Source: Rhynchopus sp. YZ270_cl-10 (lineage: Eukaryota; Euglenozoa; Diplonemea; Diplonemida; Diplonemidae). From it: a DNA stretch of 64,000 bases. This document shows positions 39,706 to 50,942 of this stretch, one piece after another. A program made the translations under genes and the position numbers. Each line of letters opens with the position of its first letter. Position 1 is the stretch's first letter. Under the pieces are notes generated by a model. That model did not search any database. It was not told the DNA's origin and saw only the letters and a program-made list of their open reading frames with translations. The stretch is taken from the NCBI GenBank assembly GCA_964035575.1, contig OZ037922.1, positions 124,001 through 188,000 of the forward strand, given 5' to 3'.

Positions 39706-42700
39706 TTAGTAAGGTGTAGCGTACTGCTGTGACCCTGGTGATCCCGCGGACAGACCCAGCCCTGATGAGTTCAGCTGCCCCGACCCCTCTGCGGCCAACG
39801 GCGCGACGTGCGCCTCCTCGATGGGCCGGTACACGACCACCAGTGTTTTTTGCTTTCCTGGACAAGGGTCTGCCACACCCAGCGCATCTTCGGTAACTCT
39901 CAGACCCGGAATACCTCCGTTAGAGAATGCACGCTTGCAGGCATTTGTCGCCAGCACCCAACGGTCTCCTTGGCCGTACACTGCGCGGACCACCCTCGCC
40001 ATGGTTCCTGGAGGGACCACCAATGTTTCACCATGCTGTGCAGAAACGTTGGCACGCCCCGGACGGTTCTGCGGGATTGCGTATCGTGCGATGTCCTCCT
40101 GGGTTAGCTCTGAGTTACGCCGTGTCGAGTTTGTCAACGACGTGGCATCGGAGCGGTCGTCTGTGTACATCGCGTTGTACGGATCGTGCCGGTACGACGC
40201 TGTGCTTCCTTTATCAGTATTCGCGTCGTCTTCATCCCCTTCTCTTGACAACGTTCTCTGCAACTGCGAACTCGAATGTGTAGGGTAAACCGCCGCCCCC
40301 TCCACCCCAGGCACCCCAGGGCTAGTTGGAGCAAACCGAGACATCGGCGACGGCAACGGAGGGGTTTGGGGTACCTGAAACTGTTGTTGTTGTTGTGTTT
40401 GAAACGGAGGCGTGTTGACCGGCAATGCAGGCTGCGGGACATATGTGATCTCCAGCTTCTTTGGCCCCCCAGGGGCAGGGTCCACCACCTGAAGGCTCTG
40501 TGCATTAACTACAAAGGGTGAGAACCCTCCTTGGTATAAGCGGGAGGCAATGTTAGCAACGACGGAGACCTGTTTGTACCCATCCCCGAAGGTCGCGGTG
40601 AGGAGCTGCCCGACCATGCCTCGCGGCAGAGATGCTGTTGCACCGTCGGTCTCGACGTAGGAAACTGCCTTTGAGGTGTCCTCTGTGCGTGCCGGGCGTT
40701 TCGCTTCACTGGGCTTCGATTTGGGCACCACCCCACCAGCAGGGATGTTATGTGTGACAGTACGCGCCTCTGCCAAGGCGGCCAAATCAGTCAGAATCTT
40801 TTCACTGCATTCCCAAGGAACCGTCGCAGCAGTACGAAGTTCAGGAAACTCAAGACGCGGGCCTTTCTGGTGGGAGCTGAGGACAATACGGGTAAACGGA
40901 GGACGTGGCTCGCCGTTGACACAGTAGTACATCCCCCGCTCGGAGTTGAGCACCGGGCAAAACGAGAGGACGGACCCCTTCACCGGGTCTGTGAAGGAGA
41001 CTGGGGGGGCCTCCTCCTCCTTTTTGCTTTCCTCCTCTTTGGTCTTATCGTCCCATTGTGTCTCCCACATCGCGACTGTGACCACATCTGCCTCTACGCC
41101 TGCACGCTTGGCAAGCGCTTCGAGAACCTCAGCTCGCTTGGTGGAGCCCTGTGGAGTGGGGGTGGTGGAGGTGGAAGGAGGGGGGGGGGGGGGGGCCCCC
41201 GGGGGGGGGGGGGGTAGGGGGGGTCAAAAGCCCCCAAAAAGCGATAACAAAATGATAAAAATCGAGTTTTGGTTTCTAAGTGCTAAAAAATGACCAAAAC
41301 CAGAAAATACCACCCTCAGATGTCCAAAAATCCATCTGCGCCCGGTTTTGAGCAGTTTTGAGCCTCAAGAAGCCCCGTATCTGCTTTTTTCAAAAATGTA
41401 CACACAACTTGTACCTGCCCACCCCCTGTAGGTAGAGCAACTCACACATCCATCACGCCTCAGTGTGAGCCAGGGGCCAGAAAAGCCCCCAAGGCCACAT
41501 ATTTTCACCCCAGAACCTATCCCGAGGGGTACCCAGGCTGTTTCGGGGGGTTTAGAGGGACTTGGTGGAACTTAGAACCATGTTTCAAAAAGTGTCAAGG
41601 AACTCGTACCAAGGGTTTTCCCACCCAAGGTACCTTAAGCCGTCAAAAAACGTGAAGTACGCAATAAATCAAAAAAAATACCCCCTGAGGTCAAAAAAAC
41701 CACACCATAGGCCCATTTGGACCAAAAAATCGAATTCCGCCCGGTTTTGGGCACTTTTGACCACTTCTGAGCGACTTTTTTGCATTTTTTAAAAACGTGG
41801 CCACCAACTTGTACCTGCCCACCCCCTGTAGGTAGAGCAACTCACACATCCATCACGCCTCAGTGTGAGCCAGGGGCCAGAAAAGCCCCCAAGGCCACAT
41901 ATTTTCACCCCAGAACCTATCCCGAAGGGTGCCCAGGCTGTTTCGGGGTGTTTAGAGGGACTTGGTGGAACTTAGAACCATGTTTCAAAAGGGTACCAGT
42001 ACTTAGTACCTTGGGTGGGAAAACCCTTGGTACGAGTTCCTTGACACTTTTTGAAACATGGTTCTAAGTTCCACCAAGTCCCTCTAAACACCCCGAAACA
42101 GCCTGGGTACCCTTCGGGATAGGTTCTGGGGTGAAAATATGTGGCCTTGGGGGCTTTTCTGGCCCCTGGCTCACACTGAGGCGTGATGGATGTGTGAGTT
42201 GCTCTACCTACAGGGGGTGGGCAGGTACAAGTTGTGTGTACATTTTTGAAAAAAGCAGATACGGGGCTTCTTGAGGCTCAAAACTGCTCAAAACCGGGCG
42301 CAGATGGATTTTTGGACATCTGAGGGTGGTATTTTCTGGTTTTGGTCATTTTTTAGCACTTAGGAACAAAAACTCATTTTTTTCAATTTGTTTACCCCTT
42401 TTGACCCCCCCTACGGGGGGGGGGGGGGGGGGGTTAGGGGGTCGCATTGTCCTCACAAAAAGTGAAATAAAAATTTTTTGTGACATAGATACTCGTTTCC
42501 CGTGGAAAACTAGACACATACCCACCCCAAAAATGTTCGGAGGATCCAATGAAACCATTTTTTTACACTTTGGTGGGCTCAGAAATACCCAAAATGGGGA
42601 AAATTAGTGAAAAATGGACTTTTACCCCAAAATGGGCAAAAGTGGTTTTTTAGCAAAAAAAATTGATTTTTTTGGATCACCAGAGGTCTATTTTGGTGAC

Positions 42701-43897
42701 TCTCCGGTGCAAATCGGGTCCCAGGGGTCCTGTGGACCTGATTTCAACGACCAACAGGCTTCTGTACCACTTGCAAATGATTTTTTTTGAGTTTTTGAGT
42801 CAAAAAAAGTGCTTGTCCACCCCTTGTCCACCCCTTGTCCAGTCCAGGACTTTTCCCCTGGCCATCACATAAAGTAGGGTATGATGCAAATTTGGGTACA
42901 TACCCCCCCCAAAAATGGTCTGCGGACCCAATGGAACCGGTTTTTTATCCTTTGGAGGACTTAGAAGCACTAGAAATGGGGAAAAGGAGTGAAAAATTGC
43001 CCTCCCCCCCAGATGGGGGGGCAGGGGCGGTTTTGGGCTAAAAAATGCCAATTTAGGGCCGCCAGAGGCCTCTTGGGGTCACTCTCCTGTGGAAATCGTA
43101 CTCCTGGGGGTCCTGTGGGCCTGATTTCGGCCAGCTGCACCCTTTTGGGCCCGTAGAACCGATCTTGGTTTGAAATATTGAGTTGAACATGACCCCCTGA
43201 ACCCGTGCGTATGCGCCTCAAACACCCCCCTCACCCCTCCCCCCTCACTGCCCACCTTCTCCTACCCTGCCAGGCGTAACAAATAAAAAAACGACCTCCC
43301 CCTCACAAAAAGCGTCTGAGGATGCTGCTGAGTTCGTGAGGAGGTTCGTGGATGGGGAGCAGATCAGGGGCGTGTGTATGGCGTGTCCTGATGAAGTGCT
43401 TCAGCTGGGGCTCGAAATGCACGGCTGTGGGGGGAGGCAGAAAATGCCAAATTAGGGATGCCAGAGGCCTCTTGGGGTCACTCTCCGGTGGAAATCGTAC
43501 TCCTGGGGGTCCTGTGGGCCTGATTTCGACGAGCTGCACCCTTTTGGACCCTTCGAACCGATCTTGGTTTGAATTATTTAGTCAAATATGTCAAATTCCT
43601 CCAATCATAGGCTGTATACAGTACAAAATCATGAAAACACCAATAAAAACGCATTTTTTTTACGTTTTTTCACGTTTTTTGCCGCAAAACCCCCCAAAAA
43701 CCCCCGGAAACCCATTTTTGGGGTGGCACAGGGTGTGGGTCACCACTGAAATGGTCCACCAGCGAAAAAATAATAAAAATTACATAAAAACGTTAGCCAA
43801 TGCGACCCTCTAGGGGGGGGGGGGTGTTTGTGCATACCTTGATTTTGTCGAACGTTATTTTGCTCTTAGTTATGAGGTCGTCGAGTGTTAGGTCCAT
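39706..43897 (-). CDS. Two-exon protein with an internal 75-residue duplication
   Basis: Exon 1 (43838-43897) encodes MDLTLDDLITKSKITFDKIK. Exon 2 (39706-41148) continues GSTKRAEVLEALAKRAGVEA to the TAA at 39706, giving 500 residues. Both splice sites are canonical (GTATGC; CTCCACAG) and phase 0. Exon 1 recalls the short LDDIIK motif by which mRNA-export adaptors bind UAP56, but this is only a resemblance. The body contains two related units, LPRGMVGQLLTATFGDGYKQ ... VVNAQSLQVVDPAPG and VPPGTMARVVRAVYGQGDRW ... RVTEDALGVADPCPG. These suggest an ancient domain duplication. They are joined by a Pro/Gln- and Ser-rich linker (about residues 250-370). No known family is recognised. A possible CACCCCAG acceptor lies 4 nt before the ATG. 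Confidence 0.6.
41217..42411. mobile_element. 1195-bp foldback element 1, TA-flanked, in a G-run
   Basis: Ends GGGGGGGTCAAAAG and CTTTTGACCCCCCC are next to TA (41215-41216, 42412-42413) and embedded in G-homopolymer runs. Arms of about 400 bp (41217-41632 against 42010-42411) are nearly perfect complements. The centre holds a second direct copy of part of the arm (41810-42009). No coding capacity. It matches foldback 2 (56131-57316) in size, terminal pattern and homopolymer target, but the arm sequences are different. Confidence 0.8.
42990..43580. repeat. Direct repeat of a 130-bp block inside the intron
   Basis: AGAGGCCTCTTGGGGTCACT ... CTGTGGGCCTGATTTC ... GCTGCACCCTTTTGG occurs at 43050-43170 and 43465-43575, with a weaker third copy at 42690-42760. 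Not coding. Confidence 0.65.
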
Positions 43898-44109
43898 TGT
43901 GCTGGGGTGTGGTTGTGGATGTGGATGGGGTGGTGTGTTGTGTGTGCGACTTTGTTATATATTTGTTGTCGACGTTTTTTTTTGTTTGGCAAGGTTCCTC
44001 CCTTCCCCTCCCTGTGCAGGTTGTGTGGGTGGTGTGGTGTTGTGCGCTTGCGGGTGAAGGAAGGCATCGATACAAAAAAAAAAAACTGTGGCAACACTAC
44101 CGAGGCAAC

Positions 44110-44135
44110 TACATTACTCCAACAATTTACCAAAA
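44110..44135 (+). repeat. Short motif CAACTACATTACTCCAACAA
   Basis: A 20-25 bp motif that recurs as CAACTACACTATTTCAACAA at 52330 and as CACACTATTCCAACAATT at 61797 next to the ULK4 splice donor. Each is followed by an A- or T-run. Confidence 0.5.
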
Positions 44136-44223
44136 AAAAAAAAAAACAATAAGACACCAACCTTTTTGCAAAAAAATGCAAGAAAAAAAAAGACAGAGCG
44201 TAGAAACAACCAGGCTGCGGACA

Positions 44224-44644
44224 TCAGTCACCACCGCCATCACCGAACTTTGTTGTGACCATCTTGATCGATGGTTGAAGCTTCCCGTCTTGCGCTTGGC
44301 TCCAGAGGCCCGCTTCGTCACGCACGCGCTGCATGAGTGCAAGGGTTTTATGACCTACCTCTTGAAGGTCATCGACAAAGACACAAACAGATATTCTCCT
44401 GCCTTTGGCCGATGCGTCGTTTCGTCGTCGGCACGTCGAGCTTCGTGCCCAGGTGCACAAGGTCGCGCGAAGACTGAGCACTCTACGGGACTCCACACCT
44501 GACTCAGAAACTGTCAAACGCGAGCAACCCGCCTGCTGGATCTGTCAACAAGAGATGGGAAGGGACTGCTACCCGTCTTCTTTTTTGGTTCGCGGTGCGT
44601 CACCTCCACCCGACGAAGCTCAGGACAATGCGGTCAATGGGTAA
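44224..44644 (+). CDS. Probable plus-strand exons, unidentified
   Basis: From a CAACCAG acceptor-like site, one frame reads SVTTAITELCCDHLDRWLKL ... ARFVTHALHECK. The next reads LADASFRRRHVELRAQVHKV ... ACWICQQEMGRDC to TAA at 44642. A 46-nt GT-AG intron (44344-44389) would join them in phase, matching the favoured intron size here. The C-W-I-C pair could bind zinc. There is no start codon in the first frame near the acceptor. The minus strand has a competing 97-codon frame (44224-44517), so the strand is uncertain. Confidence 0.4.
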
Positions 44645-44950
44645 TGCCATGACACTTTCCGACATGCGACTTTGTGTTGCCGATCCCTCTTCGCAATGAA
44701 AATAGTAACAATAGCTCTAAGCCTAACATCTCACACTACACTGTCTTGATATAAATGGCAAAAAAAAATTGCAAGATGAATGTGACATCGAAGAACTCTC
44801 CGCAGACTGGAAAGCCGTTGGAGAGGAAACAAGAAGACCTGAAAAGGTGAAAAGGCAGTGCCTTTGCGGCGACTCTATCCTACCGAAAAACTAAAAAAAG
44901 GATCCAAAAAGTTGATATATTGCAAAGCCGCCTTTTTTTCCCCTCTTTTC

Positions 44951-47365
44951 TCACAAATCGAGATACACACTGGTCTCCCCCAACACCCCTTGCTCGATCA
45001 TTTGGACTGCACGCATGCCGAGTTTGTCATATTCATTGACCTCCTTGCGGAGGGCGGGTGCGTCCCGCGCTTCGAAGGCGTCCCAGAAGGCACGCGAGAA
45101 GCAACAATCATCCAACGCCACCTCGTACACTACTACACGCGCACCACCACCACCCTGCTGCTGCCGCCCCTCTGTGACCCACACATCCACCGGACGCACC
45201 ATCTCCCTTAATGCCGGCTCCTCTGCAGCACAGTACCCATAGCCCGGCACTGCCGCATGCAATACCCTTGTGTTCACCCGTTTTGCATGCAAAGACAGTG
45301 CATCTGCCAGACGCATACACGGCCCCACCGTTGTCACAAAGCGTTGACTGTGCGTTCCAATGTCCCCTGATATCGCCGTCCCCGACGCAATACCTAGGGT
45401 ATGCTGCACAGCGACACCACCCTCCCCAAGCAGCAAGCGGCACATCCTAAATGCGTTTTCAAGATGCGACACACACGGCCTCGCAGCGTTCCAGGATACA
45501 AGCATTGAGGAGTTGAAGACCGCAACAACGACACCCTGCGACCTGCCCACATACCCTAGAGTGCACGCAGCTTCCACCTTCAACCTTCCAAACGCCGCAG
45601 CCCCGTCGCCCACAGTGTACAAATCTATCTTAGCCGTCGTCACCGCAGGGTGATGCGAATAGGTGATCCCAAACGACTTTGGGTAGTGCCCAACGGAGTG
45701 GTAGCTCCCACTAACGCTGCCACTTCCGCTTCCGCTTGCCCCTGCTTTGTGGATGTGCAGCGAAGCTTCTACAGTTTTCCGCATCTCCTCATCCTGCGGC
45801 AGCAAGGCAATAAGGCTTTCATCAGAGAGTCCCTTCAGGGAGGTCTTTCCCAACGCCACCCTAAGGCAAGGGAGTGCAGCGCATTCTGCTTCGACACGCT
45901 TTGCGCTGTCTTCTGTTAGTGTTACGGCATGTGCCACTCCAGCCCCTTCTAGGCGAGCTGCCTTGTTAACGGTGGTACCAAAATAGTCGTAACGTCCGGT
46001 GACAACGTTGCGTTCCACGCGAACCTCGCCGAAGTGGACCCCAATACGCACTCTGAGTCCCTCACGCAACGATGGGCTGTCCACCTTGCTGCTGTTCTCG
46101 TAGTGCGGTGCGCACAGAAGCTCCTCAGGCCACCCCAGCTGCGGCAGCTCTGTCTGCACCTCCAACCCAAACCGGACTGCGGAGGACAACGTTTCGAAGG
46201 CTATCATGAAGCTGTCGCCTATCGTTTTGACTTCATATCCGTTGTACTGCCGCAGCGTCTTGCGGAGCAGGGTGTTATGCATGGCCAGCGCCTTCTGCAT
46301 GCCAGAGGGGCACATATCCCAGATAGCCGTCGAGGATTGGATGTCTGTGAAGAGCACCGCAACACCACCACCACCACCACCACCCATGTTGTCAACCTCG
46401 CCCTTCACGTTGCCGGCATTGGTACCGTCACCGACACCAGGTGGTTGAGCGTGGTATTGTTCTAATGAGTCGTAGCTGAGCTCGCAGCAGCTGTCGTCCC
46501 TGCAGACTTCGCGCCTGCGGAGCTTTTCAAACAAAGAGTCGGGGAGGTACGGGCGGTACAGTTTGAGGTTCCCCACGAGGCGTTGCAGAACCGTCACCAT
46601 CTCACAGGGCTCGCATGAGGAGGCCTGGCAGGAGGCCTTCTGGAGAAGCGCCTCCGCCTCATCGGTGTCAAAGCGGAGAAGACAGTTCCCCACCACCTCT
46701 GCAAGCGAGAGGACCGAAACGACCTTCTCCTTTTCGGCAAGAACCTGGCTCGCAAAGCCTCGAGTAAAGTAAAAATCTAGCAGCAGCACACACACTGTTC
46801 CGGTCATATAGGCCGCAGCAGCCTGCGGCGGCCGCGCACAAGGAAGAGTCGCACAGTCACAAACCTCTTCGTATAACTCCTGCTGCGTTGCATCTGAGGT
46901 GACCTCGGTTATCCCAAACCTTGCTGTGGTTTCGATCGCAGCGATAATGCTCCATAATATCATGCAGGGAAGGACAATGCAAATGAGACGTTGTGACTTC
47001 AGGCGGCATACTAAGGCAAGGTCTAAGACCAGGACGTTGACTGCCCACACACGGTTTCCACGAGACAAGCTTGAAACATCAAAGAGAATGTTCGCAATGG
47101 CAACTGTGAAGAGAACGCATTCGATGAAGAGATCGGTTGCGGGGCGTTTGGCGAGAAGGTGTGTCAGCGTGGCGGTAGAGAGCAGTATGTAGAGAAGCGG
47201 GGCTGCAAGGGCAGGGGAGAACCCTGCGTTCGTGGCTTGGAGGATACCTATGACAGTGCACGCTAAACTCACTGTAAATAAAATGGTTTTTCGGCTGATC
47301 TGCTCATGGCAATCCTCAAGGGTAACAAAAAGCCTTTGCACGGCTTTGCAGATGACAGAGCACAT
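44951..47365 (-). CDS. Membrane class III nucleotide (adenylate) cyclase
   Basis: Single exon of 804 residues; the ATG at 47365 (MCSVICKAVQRL) is preferred over the codon 33 triplets upstream, which follows pyrimidine-rich leader. About six hydrophobic helices occupy residues 27-200. A coiled linker (LAEKEKVVSVLSLAEVVGNC) leads to a complete cyclase domain starting near 335. Metal-binding Asp is in VLFTDIQ (about 341) and GDSF (about 384). Lys in EVKTIGD and Asp in YDYFGTTVNKAARLE suit ATP, and Asn/Arg of the transition state are in NKAARLE. A second, degenerate cyclase-like domain (about 590-770: VVVAVFNSSMLVSW, GIASGTAISGDIG) lacks the metal Asp and may regulate or pair with the first. This layout is common in flagellate protists. 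A Gly run and Ser/Gly repeat lie between the domains. Predicted to make cAMP at a membrane, plausibly flagellar. Confidence 0.85.
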   Translation of the reverse strand: MCSVICKAVQRLFVTLEDCHEQISRKTILFTVSLACTVIGILQATNAGFSPALAAPLLYILLSTATLTHLLAKRPATDLFIECVLFTVAIANILFDVSSLSRGNRVWAVNVLVLDLALVCRLKSQRLICIVLPCMILWSIIAAIETTARFGITEVTSDATQQELYEEVCDCATLPCARPPQAAAAYMTGTVCVLLLDFYFTRGFASQVLAEKEKVVSVLSLAEVVGNCLLRFDTDEAEALLQKASCQASSCEPCEMVTVLQRLVGNLKLYRPYLPDSLFEKLRRREVCRDDSCCELSYDSLEQYHAQPPGVGDGTNAGNVKGEVDNMGGGGGGGVAVLFTDIQSSTAIWDMCPSGMQKALAMHNTLLRKTLRQYNGYEVKTIGDSFMIAFETLSSAVRFGLEVQTELPQLGWPEELLCAPHYENSSKVDSPSLREGLRVRIGVHFGEVRVERNVVTGRYDYFGTTVNKAARLEGAGVAHAVTLTEDSAKRVEAECAALPCLRVALGKTSLKGLSDESLIALLPQDEEMRKTVEASLHIHKAGASGSGSGSVSGSYHSVGHYPKSFGITYSHHPAVTTAKIDLYTVGDGAAAFGRLKVEAACTLGYVGRSQGVVVAVFNSSMLVSWNAARPCVSHLENAFRMCRLLLGEGGVAVQHTLGIASGTAISGDIGTHSQRFVTTVGPCMRLADALSLHAKRVNTRVLHAAVPGYGYCAAEEPALREMVRPVDVWVTEGRQQQGGGGARVVVYEVALDDCCFSRAFWDAFEARDAPALRKEVNEYDKLGMRAVQMIEQGVLGETSVYLDL

Positions 47366-47399
47366 TTGAAAAAGAGAAGGTAAGAAAACTCTATTGAAG

Positions 47400-49840
47400 G
47401 GGGGAGGAATTGTGGTGTTTTTTGGTTTTTTTTTCAGGGGGGATTGAGAGAAAAAATGGTACAAAAAAATGCCTTTTGTTTTTGAAACAGTTTTTCAGGA
47501 ATAAAGGTTGGGAGAGAGGCAGCAGAACAACTGATAGTTGGGGAGGGGGAGGAGGGAGGGGGTGAGAAAGAGAGGAAGAAAGAAGTTACAGACCGAGAGG
47601 GGGGGGAAAGGAAAGAATAAAAAAAAACGAAGCAAAAAAATCCCCCCGCGATTTTGCGGGGTTTACGGTGTGGAAGGGGAGGGGGGAGGGGGGGGGGGGC
47701 GCTGTTGGCCCACCCCCCACAGCCCCGCTCCTCAACCACAGAACCGACTGACACAAAACATACAAAAATAAACAGTAAAACAACGAAAAAACTGTGTTGA
47801 TGAAAAGCCGAAGCCTCGTATACAGTGCAGTGGTGAACCTCAAAAATACTACAAAAAAAAACAAAAAATTATATTTTCGCGGCAAAAGGCCGTTTGGGAG
47901 AAGAAAAGAGAGAGAGAGAAGAGAGATAACTAAAATTCTTTTGTGGTATTTGGCCCCCTACCTCCTTTGGTTGCTGTTAGTAGGATAATAGTCTATCATG
48001 AATCCACCATAAAATTTGTTTTGGCTTTGCAATACAAAAAGCCCTCTCAGTCCTTGGGATGGACCTAAAAAACTGTATCCGGGGGGTTTCGTGGTACCTC
48101 CTGAAACCCTGTGAAGGTCTTGCCCCGGTAAAAAAAAAGGTGCTGGGGTGGCCTCACCCTGTGGGAAACGAAGGTGGTAACACACTGTGGAGGTACACAC
48201 CCGATCCCTGATAGAAGGCCAGCACTACACCGATGGTGCCGGCCTATTACTCGTCTAGTAGGCAAAAGGGGGAAGTACAGACACCACCCTGCAGCCAGGA
48301 CGCCTCCTGAGGCCGCTACATCCATTTCGAGGTTGACATAAAACAAGAGAGCTTTGAGGTTGGAAACATAAAAGAAAAGTTTGAAAAAGAAACGAAACTG
48401 CCTCACGTTGCTGTACTCTATGTTATAAATGTGGCTCGAAATGCAAAAAGCCCTGTGTGACAAAACTGTGTACCCTTGTGCAACCAGAACAACGGGGGGG
48501 AGGTGTGGATACACCCTCCCCCTAAATCCATAAAATAACTGACCTGACCGAAACGGAGGGGCGTGGACAGCCAACCCCTCTATACCCCCAACAATACTAC
48601 ACAACACGAAATGTCCCTTTTATTTTTTCGTCATAACAAAGTAAAGCTGATAGTGCAAAACGCCTCTGGGACGCAGGGCACTGACACCCCGCGGGTTAAC
48701 AAAAAGTTGGAGTGTTTTTCTTTGGTAAATGCACCACTCTAACATGATGCAGACTACTGGTGCCCATTTCTCTACCAACACAGCTCTGTCTAGGTGCCCA
48801 GCTGTTGACAATATTGGACAAAAACACAATCTTCACATCCTAAAAACAAAAAGTGATTCGAAAAAAAAAGAGAAGTTGAAAAGTGCAAAATGCCTCACCG
48901 TTTATCGGCGAACGCAGGCACCTGGTTCTCCGCGGGTTTTAAAAAATTTTTCAAAATAATAATGCGCAAAAGCATTTGTGTCACAGGCCGTCAAAGAAAT
49001 GTGGGGTGTTTGAGTGGTGGTGCACAGACAACTTTCAAGAACGCAAAAAAAAAAAAAAAAATGCTTCTGAAGGTAGTGGTGTGTCAACACCCAATTGTAG
49101 TCCCCACAAGAACGCTGCGACAATGGAACGAGTGTGCAATGTCTGAATGGTTTTTTTTTTTTCAATTTTTTTTTTTATACTTTTATTTTGAAAATCTCAT
49201 GCACCCTCTCATACAACTTTGTTATCTATCCCTCTATATGGCTATGGCTTTTCTGATTTGATCGAGAAGACCATAGTTCTCCTTCAACTCTTCATAACAT
49301 TTTTGTTTTTGTTTTTTTGTTTTTTTTGAAAAACTTGGTTGTATTAGTGTAGCCACCTTAGAGTGTGCTCCACAAAACTAAACACCTTTACGCCACCGCA
49401 GACAAACGCGATGATCTTTTTTGTATGGCAAGAGGTCACATTGATGTCATACTACTTCCCGCCTTTTTTTATTCAACCCGCTTGACACATGAATGTTGTG
49501 ATAAGCTTTCTGTACAACACAATGAAATGAAAACACACCCAACATCTGCAAAGCTGTACATCCCAATTTCCCCCAAAAAAAAAACTGACTTTTAAACACA
49601 AATCTGGAAAACAAAGAACAGATGTATCGGATGAACTCAAAAGCATTCAGCCTAAGTAAAAACCTATGCCACGATAATGAAAGGGCGGCATAAAGGAGGA
49701 GGAAGGGTCCGTGCATGTGTGCATGGGCCCCCCCTATGTTTGATAACACAACCCAGAAGGGAGGGAGGGAGGTCAGAAGAGAGGCAGAGGGAGGGGGGGG
49801 ATGTTCACCTGCATCAGTGCTCTCAAGATCCTCCACGTAG
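47400..49840. other. Spacer with interspersed repeats, no gene
   Basis: Purine/pyrimidine-rich tracts (47530-47720), R3-like pieces at 48020-48075 and 48428-48480, R2 copies at 48648-48720 and 48874-48945, poly-T runs. Frames here are short and biased; none is supported. Confidence 0.6.
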
Positions 49841-50054
49841 GGGAGGATATTTCCTCCAGGGGCTTTTTTTTTTTTTTTTCAGGCTTTTTTGGTGGAGGAT
49901 TTCCTCCACTTTTTTTTTTTTTTTTGGCGGGCTCGGGTGGAGGATTATCCTCCTAGGGGTTTTATAGTGGGGGTCACTTTGTCTCCCCCGAGGGAGCCAA
50001 TATTTTCCCGAGCCTGTATGCACCGTCCAGGGCTGCACCTTAAAAAAAATTTGC

Positions 50055-50215
50055 TTGCGGCGCCATTTTCATTTTTTGCTACTCAAAAAAAGGGTTCGTT
50101 GAGTGATTCTGTAGTGCAAAAGGAAGCATTTTTGCACCGTACCCCAATTTTTTTTCGCCTGCGGCGCCATTTATATTATTTTTTTGCTCCGCAAAAAAAT
50201 AGTTGGCAATGTCTT
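50055..50215 (-). repeat. GCGGAGC/GGCGCCGCAGGC repeat, copy 6 (inverted)
   Basis: Reads AAATTTGCTTGCGGCGCCAT ... GGGTTCGTTGAGTGATTCTG ... CGCCTGCGGCGCCATTTATA ... TTGCTCCGCAAAAAAATAG, the reverse complement of copies 1-5. Confidence 0.75.
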
Positions 50216-50942
50216 TGGATACCCTTGTATTTTGCAGCCAAAAAATGCAACGTGACCAAAGCTGCAAAATTTTTGCCATTTAAAAAAAATTACCCGCCGT
50301 TGCATCAGCCCCTGCTTCTGGAAGACGTATTGGTTTTGTACGGTTCGTGGAGCGTACGGTGCAAGAGAAAGGATTAGATTTCCGTTTTTTGTTATCTCGC
50401 AAAATTGACCCGCCTCTCCGCTCTGTGGCTGTCAGGGAGGCGCGCGCGAAGCGCGCGACGACCGCTTGTTGCGGGGGAAATTTTTTTTTTTGGGGGGGTT
50501 TTTTTTGCAAAAACGAATCCTCCTCATTTCGAAAATTCTGCTTTTTTCGTGGAGGATCTTGAGAGCCCTGACCTGCATTTTTTTTTTTTTTTTTTTGGTT
50601 TTTTGCAGGGGTGTCGCTAATTCGGGTCCAGGGTCCCGACTTTTTCAAAACCAAAAAAAAAATTTGCACCCCTAGTAAAATCTGTGTAGGAAAAAAAAAA
50701 TTTGCACCTAATACAGGGTGGGTTTAATGTGTTAACAACTTGTTCTTTTTTTAAGTGAGAGGCCACCGTGAACTCGGTTGTGTCAGAACGTTCCAAAAAC
50801 GAGGTTTTTGGGGGTCAGGGAAAATCCCCAGGTGCCGCCCTCACCCCGTGAAGATTTTTTTTTTTTGGGTGGGATTTCCAGATTTACCTTACCCTGCCTT
50901 ACCCTTCTTTTTTGCAAACCGGGGTTTCCTTAGTAAAGGTCC

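Larger units (their letters stand above)
41149..43837 (-). other. 2689-nt intron carrying a foldback element
   Basis: Defined by GTATGC at 43837 and CCACAG at 41149, joining two coding exons in phase 0. It is more than fifty times longer than the 44-47-nt introns found elsewhere in the window. It contains the 1.2-kb foldback (41217-42411), a partial direct repeat, and two further copies of a GGGGTCCTGTGG-GCCTGATTTC-type block (42990-43160, 43440-43560). Confidence 0.6.

Noticed and set aside
43800-44152. Plus-strand Gly/Trp/Cys-rich frames
   Set aside because: Antisense to the first exon and leader of the two-exon gene and to GT-rich repeats; no coding character.
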